A stretch of DNA of 39,452 nt from Planctomycetia bacterium (GTDB lineage: Bacteria; Planctomycetota; Planctomycetia; Gemmatales; Gemmataceae): the NCBI GenBank assembly GCA_005772955.1, contig SXID01000169.1, positions 1-39,452 of the forward strand. The letters run 5' to 3'. Position 1 is the first letter of the stretch. The number at the start of each line of letters is the position of its first letter. Below, one piece after another: positions 24,664 through 33,048 of the stretch. The translations under genes were made by a program, and so were the position numbers. The notes under the pieces were generated by a model. It searched no databases. It saw only the letters and a program-made list of their open reading frames with translations, and was not told the DNA's origin.

Positions 24664-24738
24664 TGGGCCGTAGAAAGTGGGCGGTGAAAGACAAAGGAGG
24701 TTTGCTCCCGTCTTTCACCGCCCACTTTCTACGGCCCA
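24664..24738. terminator. Perfect palindrome between convergent genes
   Basis: The arms at 24664-24692 and 24710-24738 are 29-nt exact inverted copies with a small inner stem (GGAG/CTCC). The palindrome fills most of the gap between the DUF1559 stop and the oxidoreductase stop. It probably serves as a two-way terminator, or is a remnant of a small mobile element. Confidence 0.65.
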
Positions 24739-24746
24739 TTACTCCA

Positions 24747-25877
24747 TCACCACATCGGGATCTTCACCCGGTCGCCGCTCAGCGCGCTCTCGTGGGCGCA
24801 GATGCCGACCAGAGTCCAGTTCGCGCTCGTGGGTGCGTCCGGGAACGCCGGTTGCGTGCCCAACACCGCCATCAGGAAGTTGTGCGCGAGGTGCGGGTGG
24901 CTGCCGCCGTGGCCCCCGCCCTGAACGAAACTCAGATGTGTCGCGTCGTGAATCGCGCCCGTGAACTTGCGGATCGGGTCCGGCAGGCGCGCCGCGAAGT
25001 CCGGCACACTCACGCGCCGCGGAATCTGATGTTCCGGCAAGCCGCGCATGTGCAGCACCGGCGATTCGCCTTCGAGTTGCTGCCACTCGAAACTCACGTT
25101 GCTCGCGGTCACGTCGAAGCTCTCGCGGTACTGACGCGCGGTGTCGTAGAGGCTGCGAGTTACTTCCGCGCACACGTCCGAGCCTGCAATCTTGAACGTC
25201 GCAGACTGGACCGCGAACGACGAACCGTAGATCGGGATGAACTCTTCGCGGATGCGCCCGGACCCGTGGCACACCACGCTCTCGGCCATCGCAATTTTCC
25301 CCTTCGCCGCGTCGGAGAGGATCGCGAGACACGGACTAACGCAGTGTGTCGCGTACCACATCGGCGGCAGACCCGGCCAGTAGCCCGGCCAGCCGTCCAT
25401 GTCCTGTTGGTGACTCCCGCGAAGGAACTGGATGCGCCCGAGCACGCCGCGGTCATATAGGTCTTTCGCGAACAGGTACTCGCGAGCGTACACCACCGTC
25501 TCCATCATCATGTACACCTTCCCGACCTTGCGCTGAAGCTCGATGATCTCCTTGATCTCTTCCTTCTTGGTCGCCATCGGCACGGTGCAAGCGACGTGTT
25601 TACCGGCTTTGAGTGCCGCGATGGTCTGCGCCCCGTGTTCCGGGATCGGGCTGTTGATGTGGACCGCGTCGATGTTCGGGTCTTTGAGCATTGCCCCGTA
25701 ATCGGTGAACCGGCGCTCTTTTGGAATGCCAAACTTCGCGCCGCACGCATCGAGTTCGGCGCGGTTGCGCCGACAGATGGCGTACATCTCGGCATCCGGG
25801 TGCGCCTGGTAGATGGGGATGAACTCAGCCCCGAAACCGAGGCCGACGATCGCGACGTTCACGCGTTTGTGGCTCAT
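24747..25877 (-). CDS. Gfo/Idh/MocA family oxidoreductase
   Basis: This 376-residue NAD(P)-dependent dehydrogenase family member has an N-terminal Rossmann fold with VAIVGLGFGAEFI (8-20) and the second half folded as the alpha/beta substrate domain. Families of this type oxidise or epimerise sugars and inositols and are numerous in planctomycetes. The usual EKP motif, whose Lys contacts nicotinamide and substrate, reads TVPMATKK here (98-105), so catalysis may use another residue or differ in kind. A YATHCVSP segment supplies possible active-site His residues. The ATG at 25877 is chosen since it precedes the Rossmann fold directly; the ORF upstream lacks features. Confidence 0.88.
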   Translation of the reverse strand: MSHKRVNVAIVGLGFGAEFIPIYQAHPDAEMYAICRRNRAELDACGAKFGIPKERRFTDYGAMLKDPNIDAVHINSPIPEHGAQTIAALKAGKHVACTVPMATKKEEIKEIIELQRKVGKVYMMMETVVYAREYLFAKDLYDRGVLGRIQFLRGSHQQDMDGWPGYWPGLPPMWYATHCVSPCLAILSDAAKGKIAMAESVVCHGSGRIREEFIPIYGSSFAVQSATFKIAGSDVCAEVTRSLYDTARQYRESFDVTASNVSFEWQQLEGESPVLHMRGLPEHQIPRRVSVPDFAARLPDPIRKFTGAIHDATHLSFVQGGGHGGSHPHLAHNFLMAVLGTQPAFPDAPTSANWTLVGICAHESALSGDRVKIPMW

Positions 25878-26124
25878 GGAAAGACCCGTGGAATGCGAGT
25901 GGGAGAATCTGCACGTGAGATTACGAGAGCGGGAAAGCGTGGGCAATGAGAAAGGAGAGGAGTGTTCGCGTGACGCGCGATTGGCCGCTGGCCGACGTCC
26001 CAGATTCCTTCGTGCCACGCGCGAACCAAATATTATCCGACGCTCTCTTCCCGGTTGAACGTCCAATTCTGCGGCTCAGTTCGGGTTGCACGTCTAGTCG
26101 GACGCATAGCAGGGAAGTCACACC

Positions 26125-26712
26125 ATGAAGAAGTTCATTGCACTCGCGAGCCTGGGCGTCGGAGCGGCGGTCGGCACGGTCTACGTCACGCACCCCGAAG
26201 AGTTCGCGCAGTTCGTCGTCACCGCGACGAGAGCTGCGGAACGGTTGTGGGTTAGCATCGAGACAAGCCCAACTCCGGTACTCGTCGCGCTCGGCACGTT
26301 CATGTTGACGATCGTGTACCACAAGGCGAGAGGCAAGTCGCTGCGCGAATCGGTCGAAGTGGCCGCGACGCGAGTGCAGGTGGTCGCGGTGCAGGCGCCC
26401 GCGACCGGTGAACCTGAGACCGCAGTCGTGCGGCGTGCCCAGGCGCGTGCGACGCGCACGCAACTGATCGCCGACCAGATCGCGCTGGAAAACCGCATCC
26501 GCGCGCTGCCGAGCACCGTGAAGCAAGCGGAGAAGGACGCGTGCTACACCGAGCAAGCGGTCGTGGACTCCGAAAAGTCTCTGGCAACGAAGCGTCAGAC
26601 TAACGAGGATGCTGTCGCGAAGTTGGAGTCGCTCCGTAAGGAGTTGGCCGTGGGCCGCGCGGAACTGTCCGCGATCGCGTCCGAACTGAAGCGGTTGGCC
26701 GAAGTGGTGTAA
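26125..26712 (+). CDS. Membrane protein with two spans and a C-terminal coiled coil
   Basis: This 195-residue protein has a hydrophobic N-terminus (KKFIALASLGVGAAVGTVYV), a second span at about 51-66 (PTPVLVALGTFMLTIVYHK), and then an alpha-helical, charged C-terminal half with heptad-like spacing (IALENRIRALPSTVKQAEKD, KLESLRKELAVGRAELSAI). I recognise no family. A homologue search would show whether the coiled coil resembles phage-shock or LemA-type proteins. The ATG lies 11 nt after AGGGAAG. It converges with the aminoacyltransferase gene; a palindrome lies between. Confidence 0.7.
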   Translation: MKKFIALASLGVGAAVGTVYVTHPEEFAQFVVTATRAAERLWVSIETSPTPVLVALGTFMLTIVYHKARGKSLRESVEVAATRVQVVAVQAPATGEPETAVVRRAQARATRTQLIADQIALENRIRALPSTVKQAEKDACYTEQAVVDSEKSLATKRQTNEDAVAKLESLRKELAVGRAELSAIASELKRLAEVV

Positions 26713-26724
26713 GACGCGACGCAC

Positions 26725-26770
26725 GCGACGCCGCAAGCGACGAACACATGCTCGCCGCTTGCGGCGTCGC
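26725..26770. terminator. Palindrome between convergent genes
   Basis: The arms at 26725-26743 and 26752-26770 are 19 nt each with one mismatch and an 8-nt loop (core GCGACGCCGCAAGCG). It sits 13 bp after one stop and 10 bp from the other, a likely two-way terminator. Confidence 0.6.
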
Positions 26771-26779
26771 GGGCACCAA

Positions 26780-27496
26780 TTACCTTCCTTCAAACGCCCG
26801 CCACTCGTCGTCGCTTCCGAGCACCTCGTTAGGACGAAAGCGGGCCTTGTATTCCAGCGAGCGGCAGCCTTCAACGTAGTAGCCCAGATACACATGCGGC
26901 AGCTTCCACTCAGCCGCTTGCCGGATCACCGAGAGGACGTTGAACGTGCCCAGCGACCGGTGCCGCTCATCGGGGTCGTGGAAAAAGTAGATCGCGGATA
27001 ACCCCTCCGGCACCCGGTCCACATACCCCACGCCGACCAGTTTCTCGCCCAGATAGTAACACCACTCCTGCGGTGCGAATGGGTTATCCACGAACGACTC
27101 CGCGTAGTCGCTCGCGCTCTTCGGGCCGTGATCCGACCAGCCGACCGTTTCACTCTGGTGCGAGTGAAACCGGTCGTACAGGTCGAGCTTCGCGTCCGTC
27201 ACTTCGGGTAGCCCGATCACGAGCTTCGCGTCGCCGTCGTTCCCGGCCATGCATCTTCGCTGCGAACGGTCTGGCTTGAAGGTCGCGACAGGCACGCGAA
27301 CCGACTGGCATGCGGCGCAGGTCGGGCATGTCGGCATAAACAGCGAGAACCCGAACCGCCGCCAGCCGGCCTTCAGGCGATCCTGGTACTCCGCTGCCGT
27401 GAGACGCGAGACCATCTCGTACGTGAGCGATGACTTCCGGTCCGGCAAATAACTGCACACGCTCGGCGAACTGGTGAAGACGAACAGTGATTGCAT
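26780..27496 (-). CDS. bpt: Bacterial Ate1-like aminoacyl-tRNA-protein transferase (Bpt)
   Basis: This 238-residue transferase moves leucine (or arginine in some members) from its tRNA onto the N-terminus of proteins with acidic or oxidised first residues, marking them for ClpS/ClpAP in the N-degron pathway. The family signatures are present. They are CSYLPDR (14-20), GWRRFGFSLFMP, the cysteine cluster CPTCAAC (57-63), RVPVATFKPDRSQRR and the C-terminal YLGYYVEGCRSLEYKARFRP. Cys14 with the later cysteines are the residues linked to an Fe-S cluster in eukaryotic ATE1. The ATG at 27496 has GGGAGGGA before it. No aat (leucyl/phenylalanyl transferase) or clpS is adjacent. Confidence 0.9.
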   Translation of the reverse strand: MQSLFVFTSSPSVCSYLPDRKSSLTYEMVSRLTAAEYQDRLKAGWRRFGFSLFMPTCPTCAACQSVRVPVATFKPDRSQRRCMAGNDGDAKLVIGLPEVTDAKLDLYDRFHSHQSETVGWSDHGPKSASDYAESFVDNPFAPQEWCYYLGEKLVGVGYVDRVPEGLSAIYFFHDPDERHRSLGTFNVLSVIRQAAEWKLPHVYLGYYVEGCRSLEYKARFRPNEVLGSDDEWRAFEGR

Positions 27497-27545
27497 GTTC
27501 GGTCCCTCCCCGGGCGGTGTCTGGACGGCGCGCCCGTGCCACAGC

Positions 27546-27554
27546 ATATTACCA
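27546..27554 (-). promoter_or_regulatory. Possible extended -10 promoter of bpt
   Basis: Read leftward the site is TGGTAATAT, an extended -10 type match, 49 nt before the bpt ATG. No matching -35 box is seen. Confidence 0.25.
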
Positions 27555-27779
27555 CAGTCCACCACACCGCGGGGAAGTACACACGGCGACCACGGCGAGC
27601 GTGAATCGAACTCGAAACATGGGCGTCCTTCTGTGGTAAGATGTGCCGCGACATTATCGCGCGTGACGTGGCCGGGCGCAACGCAGCCTGAGAGAATTTT
27701 CAGTGCGGGTCGAACCGGGCCGACGTCTACTTTCCGTAGCCGCGCGGACCGCGTGAGTGTAGCTCATTGAGGGTGTGTC

Positions 27780-30215
27780 ATGGTTGCCAGTCGTGGGTCG
27801 TGGGTGTTCGCCAGCGCGTTGACGTGCTGTCTGGTCGGCCTCGCGGGCGCGCAGAAGCAACACGACCCGCTGCCACCCGCGAAGGACATGCCTGCGGTGC
27901 AACCGGGCGGACTGCCCGAAGGCGCGGTCGCGCGGCTCGGCGAAACGCGACTGCGCCACGCTGAGCCGCCGACGTGCGTCGCGTTCTCCCCGGACAGCAA
28001 GACTTTCGTCACCGGCGGTCAGGACGGGAGCGTTCGCGTCTGGTCGGTCGCGACCGGTGAACTCGTCAACATCACCCAAAAGCCAGCAATGGGCGTGGCT
28101 GTGTTGCGGTTCACGCATGGCGGCACCAAACTCGCGGTCCACCACGGCACGGAAAGCGTGATTCGCTTCTTGGACCCAAAGACACTGCGAGAGGTTGGTT
28201 CCACGCCCTTCATCAACAAGCACCGGTTCGGGTTCAGCACCGATGGCAAGATGTTGCTAACGAACGACGCCATCGGCAATGCGGTGGTAACCGAAGTCGA
28301 AAGCGACCTTCCGAAACTGGAACTCGCTGGTGCCGATCGGTTCGACTTCCGGCCCGACGGCAAAGCGGTCGCGGTGGGCGACAAAGGCACCGTCACGGTT
28401 CACCTCGTCACGGGCGGAAAACCGACGTTCGCGCTGAAGGAATTGGGCACCGTACACGGTCTCGCGTACAGCGCGGACGGGAAGCGTCTGGCCGTGGGCG
28501 CGCGCAGTCCCGAAGGCAACGACACCGTGCGAGTCTACGAGGACAAAAACGAGAAGCCGGTCGCCGAGATCGCGGGGATGAACCTGCCGCGAATGTGGAT
28601 CGACAGCGACACAATCGCCGTCGGCAACGGGACCGACGTGGGGGTGTACGACCTCAAGAAGAAGGACTGGGTGGGTCGTGTGCGCGGTGCCCGGGGAGAG
28701 TTCGCAGTGTCGCCCGACGGCACGAAACTCGTCGCGACCGGCACCGGCGGGTTACGCGTACGCCTCTGGGACTTCGCCTCCGGCAAGCAGATGCACGCGG
28801 AGAACGACAGCTTCCCGGACCCGTCGCTGATGGTTGGTTCTGCCGATGGCAAGTCGCTGTTTCTGCTCGCAACGGATACCGCGGTTCTGTGGCCGATCGG
28901 CGCCGAGAGTGCGAAGACGGTCGGCACGCTGCCCGGTCTCGCGGTTTCCGCTGCGGTGGGGAACGGGAAGCTCGTCGTCGCCACAGCCGAAGCCGTGATC
29001 GTGTACGCGGACTTCGACCCGCGCAAACCGCTGCCCGCGCGCCCGACGTCCACGTTCGCGAAGAGCGATGGGGCGAAGGTCGTTGCCGTGTCGCCCGACG
29101 GCAAGCGGGTCGCGTGGGCGATTGAAGGCGGAAAGGTGACCGTCGCGGACGCCGCCGACAAGAAGCCGCGTGCGGAACTACCCATCACGACAACAACCGT
29201 AATGGCGATCGCGTTCAACCCAACCGGTGACGGCCTCGCGGTGATCGGGCGCGACACGTTCCTCCGGCTCTGGGGTCTGAACGACAAGGACGCGGAGGTG
29301 AAAGAACTCTGGAAGGCGCGAGTCGGTCGCGGGCAGCGTGCCGCGATCGCGTTCAGCCCGGACGGGAAGTACGTCGTCTCCGCATCACTCGCGCAGGTGC
29401 CGGTGTTCAACACCGCGGACGGCACCGAGGTCTTCAAAGTCGACCGCTACAGCGACGACGGGTACGCACAGCACGCGATCTTCAGCCCCGACAGCCGCTT
29501 GCTCATCTTCGGTTCCAGCGGCACGTCGGGTCGCGTCGAGGTGTGGGAGATGGCGACGCGCGGTCTGGTGCGGAAGTTCACGACCGGCTACGGCGGCATC
29601 TCGCGACTGTGTATTTTCCCCGACGGCAAGCGGCTCGCATCGGCCGGCGCGGAAGAAGCCGTCACGGTCTGGGATCTGACGTCCCGCTCTGAAAAAATCG
29701 TGCCGAAAGCCGACGAACTCCTCATCGCATGGACCGGCCTGGAATCGCTCGAAGCGTCCGTTGGCTACCCCGCAATCAAGCTTCTCGCGAGTGCCGGCGA
29801 TCGCGGCACCGACACCATTTCTCGCGGTACGAAAGAGGTGCTCGTCACACATCGGAAGATCAAGGAGTGGGTCGAAGACCTCAGCTCCGAGACGTTCACG
29901 ATCCGCGAAGTGGCATCGAAAGAGTTGCTCTCGCTCGGCATCCGCGCGATGCCGGCGGTGGCGGCGGCGACGCGGTCCGAAGACCCGGAGGTGCGTGACC
30001 GCGCACTGGCAGTGCTGCGGAAGATGGAGGCGAAGGGCTTGGCCACGCCCGCCCACGGCTTGACCGGTGACACGCTTCGCCTCGTGCGTGCGGTACAGGC
30101 GCTCGAAGAGATCGGTACCGCGCGAGCGAAGTCGCTGCTCGGCGAGATTGCGACCGCCGGTGGCGCGCCTGGCGACGAGGCGAAAGCCGCACTCTCGCGA
30201 TTCAAGAAGAAGTAG
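27780..30215 (+). CDS. Secreted WD40-repeat protein with C-terminal helical repeats
   Basis: This 811-residue protein opens with a signal peptide (MVASRGSWVFASALTC, cleavage near AGAQ). About a dozen WD40-like blades follow, seen as recurring VAFSPDSKTF..GG.DGSVRVWSV, LAYSADGKRLAVGA, VAVSPDGKRVAW, IAFSPDGKYVVSAS and FPDGKRLASAG...VTVWDL units. The last 150 residues are helical and HEAT-like (FTIREVASKELLSLGIRAMP, EDPEVRDRALAVLRKME). The pattern is very typical of planctomycete periplasmic WD40 proteins; it should be a protein- or ligand-binding scaffold, not an enzyme. The ATG has GAGGG before it. It ends KKK. The next gene lies past two palindromic repeats. Confidence 0.9.
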   Translation: MVASRGSWVFASALTCCLVGLAGAQKQHDPLPPAKDMPAVQPGGLPEGAVARLGETRLRHAEPPTCVAFSPDSKTFVTGGQDGSVRVWSVATGELVNITQKPAMGVAVLRFTHGGTKLAVHHGTESVIRFLDPKTLREVGSTPFINKHRFGFSTDGKMLLTNDAIGNAVVTEVESDLPKLELAGADRFDFRPDGKAVAVGDKGTVTVHLVTGGKPTFALKELGTVHGLAYSADGKRLAVGARSPEGNDTVRVYEDKNEKPVAEIAGMNLPRMWIDSDTIAVGNGTDVGVYDLKKKDWVGRVRGARGEFAVSPDGTKLVATGTGGLRVRLWDFASGKQMHAENDSFPDPSLMVGSADGKSLFLLATDTAVLWPIGAESAKTVGTLPGLAVSAAVGNGKLVVATAEAVIVYADFDPRKPLPARPTSTFAKSDGAKVVAVSPDGKRVAWAIEGGKVTVADAADKKPRAELPITTTTVMAIAFNPTGDGLAVIGRDTFLRLWGLNDKDAEVKELWKARVGRGQRAAIAFSPDGKYVVSASLAQVPVFNTADGTEVFKVDRYSDDGYAQHAIFSPDSRLLIFGSSGTSGRVEVWEMATRGLVRKFTTGYGGISRLCIFPDGKRLASAGAEEAVTVWDLTSRSEKIVPKADELLIAWTGLESLEASVGYPAIKLLASAGDRGTDTISRGTKEVLVTHRKIKEWVEDLSSETFTIREVASKELLSLGIRAMPAVAAATRSEDPEVRDRALAVLRKMEAKGLATPAHGLTGDTLRLVRAVQALEEIGTARAKSLLGEIATAGGAPGDEAKAALSRFKKK

Positions 30216-30216
30216 G

Positions 30217-30344
30217 CTAGAGCGCTTTCAGGAAATGCGTAGCACCTCAACGAACCGCGATCGCAAGGGAGCGGCAAAGCTCAACCACTCCCTTGCGGTC
30301 GCGGCTCGTTAAACAACGCTACACCGTTCCCAAACGCGCTCTAG
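30217..30344. repeat. MITE-like palindromic element with CTAGAGCGC ends
   Basis: The outer ends CTAGAGCGC and GCGCTCTAG are exact inverted copies. Inner arms at 30249-30274 and 30285-30310 are 26 nt each with 3 mismatches. It is 128 bp with no coding capacity and lies 1 bp past the WD40 stop. The form fits a miniature non-autonomous element. Confidence 0.65.
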
Positions 30345-30357
30345 TACGCGGTCGGCG

Positions 30358-30474
30358 CCTGGGGCTTACGCCCATAGGCTACGAACGGCCGCCCTTCCAG
30401 GGCTGAAGACAAACTGCCAGTTCTTAGCCCCGGATGGGGCGACTGTTCGCAGCCGTGTGGGCGTAAGCCCCAGG
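30358..30474. repeat. Palindromic repeat upstream of the sulfatase gene
   Basis: The outer 17-nt arms (CCTGGGGCTTACGCCCA, 30358-30374 and 30458-30474) are exact; the inner arms are imperfect and resemble the element at 7325-7443. The GGGCTTACGCCC core recurs at the end of the neuraminate lyase gene (15424-15435). The element ends 17 bp before the sulfatase ATG. Confidence 0.7.
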
Positions 30475-30490
30475 TTTTGAGGATGCCGCG

Positions 30491-31846
30491 ATGCGTTATC
30501 TCTTTGCCACATTGTTCGTGATGGCGTTCGTCACCACGACGCACGCTGCGCCGCCGAACATCGTGTTCATCCTCGCGGACGATCTCGGGTACGGCGACCT
30601 CGGCTGCTACGGCCAGAAGAAGATCAAGACGCCGAACCTCGACCGGCTCGCGGTCGAAGGCATACGGTTCACGCAGGTGTACTCCGGGAGCACCGTCTGC
30701 GCACCGTCGCGGTGTTCGCTCATGACGGGGTTGCACACCGGGCACTGTCGCGTTCGCGGGAACGGCGGGTTCTTCCTCGCGCCCGAAGACGTCACGATCG
30801 CGGCCGTGCTGAAGAAAGCCGGGTACGCGACCGCGTGCGTCGGCAAGTGGGGTCTTGGCGATGCGAGTAGCACTGGAGTTCCATCCAAGCAAGGCTTCGA
30901 CCACTTCTTCGGCTTCCTCAACCACACGCACGCGCACAACTACTACCCCGATCACCTGTGGCGCCACGAAGTAAAGGTGCCGCTGAAGAACGTGCAGGAG
31001 AAAGGCGTCGCGACCAAGAGCATCGAGTACGCACCGGACCTGTGTACTGCGGACGCGCTGAAGTTCATCGAGACGAACAAGGCGAAGCCGTTCTTCCTGT
31101 ACTTCGCATCCACGCTCCCGCACGCGAACAACGAGAAGAATCGCGCCGACGGGAACGGCAACGAGGTTCCGTCCGACGAGCCATACACGAAGGAAGAGTG
31201 GCCGCAGCCGGAGAAGAACAAGGCCGCGATGATTACCCGGCTCGACGCGGACGTGGGTAGGCTCCTTGCCAAACTTAAGGAACTGAGTCTGGACAAGAAC
31301 ACGGTGGTGATCTTCAGCAGCGATAACGGACCGCACAAGGAAGGCGGCAACACGATCGAGTTCTTCAATAGCAGTGGGCCGTATCGCGGGTTCAAGCGGA
31401 GCCTCACCGACGGCGGTATCCGCGTACCCGCGATCGTACGCTGGCCGGGCATCGTGAAGCCCGGCACCGAATCGGCGCACGTGTGGGCGTTCTGGGACGT
31501 GTTCCCGACATTGTGCGAAATCGCGGGTGTGGACACACCGAAGGGACTCGATGGGCTTTCGTTCGCTCCGACGCTCACTGCTAAGGGCACGCAGAAAACG
31601 CACGACTTCTTCTACTGGGAGTTCCACGAAGGCGGTACGAAGCAGGCGGTGTTGTACGGTACCTGGAAGGCGATTCGGCTCGCGCCCAACACGCTGCTGG
31701 AGCTGTACGACCTAACGAAAGACGTGGGCGAGAAAGTGAACGTCGCGAAGGACAACCCGAAGGTTGTGGAACAGATCGAAACGTATCTGAAGGCGGCACG
31801 CACGGAGTCGAAAGACTGGCCGATTCGCGAACCCAAGAAGAAGTAA
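30491..31846 (+). CDS. Secreted arylsulfatase (sulfatase S1 family)
   Basis: This 451-residue sulfatase hydrolyses sulfate esters, probably of polysaccharides; planctomycetes carry many such enzymes. It has a signal peptide (MRYLFATLFVMAFVTTTHA). The metal-binding Asp pair is in ILADDLGYGDLGCYG (Asp30-31). The formylglycine site CAPSRCSLMTG has Cys70, which would need the maturase (not in the window). GKWGLGD and FSSDNGPHKEGG follow in family order. The length is normal for the family. It starts at the first ATG. The preceding palindrome leaves little space for a promoter, so transcription may come from upstream. Confidence 0.95.
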   Translation: MRYLFATLFVMAFVTTTHAAPPNIVFILADDLGYGDLGCYGQKKIKTPNLDRLAVEGIRFTQVYSGSTVCAPSRCSLMTGLHTGHCRVRGNGGFFLAPEDVTIAAVLKKAGYATACVGKWGLGDASSTGVPSKQGFDHFFGFLNHTHAHNYYPDHLWRHEVKVPLKNVQEKGVATKSIEYAPDLCTADALKFIETNKAKPFFLYFASTLPHANNEKNRADGNGNEVPSDEPYTKEEWPQPEKNKAAMITRLDADVGRLLAKLKELSLDKNTVVIFSSDNGPHKEGGNTIEFFNSSGPYRGFKRSLTDGGIRVPAIVRWPGIVKPGTESAHVWAFWDVFPTLCEIAGVDTPKGLDGLSFAPTLTAKGTQKTHDFFYWEFHEGGTKQAVLYGTWKAIRLAPNTLLELYDLTKDVGEKVNVAKDNPKVVEQIETYLKAARTESKDWPIREPKKK

Positions 31847-31927
31847 CAATCAGCAGCCGGCGCTCGCCCTCAGCGCTACCCCGCGTGTATCATCGGAGTG
31901 CCCAGTCTACGCGGAGCGAGCGCTAGC

Positions 31928-32923
31928 ATGACCACACTCACCTGCCCAAAGTGCCGACAGCGGATGACTGACGCCGCGCTCGATGTCGGGCAGTGCCCCG
32001 CGTGCGGCTTCCCCATCGACGGCCCGCTCGTTTTCAACGGCACCGCGAAGCGGCGTTCCCCGGCGCTGCTGTTGGCGGTCACGGGCGTACTGGTCGCCGG
32101 TGCCGGCGCCGCGGGGTACGCTTACTACACGCAGGCGAAACCTTCATCGCCTGAAGTAGCCGACGCGAGGAACGATGGATCGCCCGGCACGCCGGTGAAG
32201 CACATCGCGCCGTTCCCACACACACCGAAACCACGCGACCCATCAGGCACGGATCAGCCCATACCGCCAAAGCCCGCTGATCCAAAGGACATGACCGGCA
32301 CCAAGGATCCGCCGCCAGTCGTGGAACCCAAGCGAGTCGGGCCGCGACCGCTTGGAGTCGTGATGAAAGTCGATCCTAAGATCGCGCCAAAACGCCACTT
32401 CGACCACCCCGACGACACGGCCGCGATTCCCGACCTCAACAGCGGCGACCGCGTCGTTCTCACAGGGAAAGTGCGTGCCCTCCGCATCGGCTCCGTGAAC
32501 GGCAAAGGCTCTATCGATGCGTCGGGACTGATCGCGGAGGAGATCGTGATTACTGGCGACCTGAACGCCGAAGCGGTCGTCACGCTGAACTGCCCACGCG
32601 GAAAGGTAACGATCGGCGGCTACGTCGGCGGAATCTCGAAGCTCACCGTGCTCGCGCCCGGCGGCGAGGTCATTGTGCTCGCGGACTCCGGCCGGTTGAC
32701 CGGCAGCGCGGTAACGACCGTGACTGCGAAGCGCCTGGAGGTTGCAGGGAAACTGCTCGGCGCCGCACGGCTCAACGCCGCGCTCACCACCGGCGGTTCG
32801 CTGAAACTGACTTCGACAGAAGAAGGCGCGATCGTCACTTACAAGAAGGCCGCGGCAAGCGACCCGGCCCTGATCGTGGAACGCGGCATCATCCGCGGCG
32901 GGGCGAAGGTTCTCGCGGAGTGA
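31928..32923 (+). CDS. Zinc-ribbon, single-span protein with beta-solenoid-like C-terminus
   Basis: This 331-residue protein has an N-terminal zinc ribbon (Cys6, Cys9, Cys23, Cys26 in LTCPKC and GQCPACGFP), one membrane span (about 47-64), a Pro/Asp-rich linker (to about 150), then a region of short repeating strands. VNGKGSIDASGLIAEEIVIT, LNAEAVVTLNCPRGKVTIGG and VTAKRLEVAGKLLGAARLNA are examples, and they read like a right-handed beta-helix or bactofilin-like fold. I recognise no named family. The ATG at 31928 is preferred to 31898 because it leads straight into the ribbon. It converges with plsC across a 35-nt palindrome. The plan (cytoplasmic ribbon, span, outside domain) matches that of the protein at 22058. 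Confidence 0.75.
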   Translation: MTTLTCPKCRQRMTDAALDVGQCPACGFPIDGPLVFNGTAKRRSPALLLAVTGVLVAGAGAAGYAYYTQAKPSSPEVADARNDGSPGTPVKHIAPFPHTPKPRDPSGTDQPIPPKPADPKDMTGTKDPPPVVEPKRVGPRPLGVVMKVDPKIAPKRHFDHPDDTAAIPDLNSGDRVVLTGKVRALRIGSVNGKGSIDASGLIAEEIVITGDLNAEAVVTLNCPRGKVTIGGYVGGISKLTVLAPGGEVIVLADSGRLTGSAVTTVTAKRLEVAGKLLGAARLNAALTTGGSLKLTSTEEGAIVTYKKAAASDPALIVERGIIRGGAKVLAE

Positions 32924-32928
32924 GCCCT

Positions 32929-33043
32929 CGCCTTGAAAGTAGTAGGCACACTCCGTGTGCCGTCGCTTCGCAACTCGATTCCGAATCGCGGGTCTGAAGT
33001 GCAGAACAACGGCACACGGAGTGTGCCTACTACTTTCAAGGCG
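32929..33043. terminator. Perfect 35-nt palindrome between convergent genes
   Basis: The arms at 32929-32963 and 33009-33043 are exact inverted copies of 35 nt. Inside each arm GGCACAC and GTGTGCC form a further small hairpin. The palindrome fills the space between the zinc-ribbon gene stop and plsC stop. It is likely to be a two-way terminator or a nested repeat element. Confidence 0.65.
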
Positions 33044-33048
33044 GGCTG

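Noticed and set aside
30341-31627. 428-codon open frame on the - strand
   Set aside because: It is antisense to the sulfatase, which has signal peptide, formylglycine site and metal ligands.
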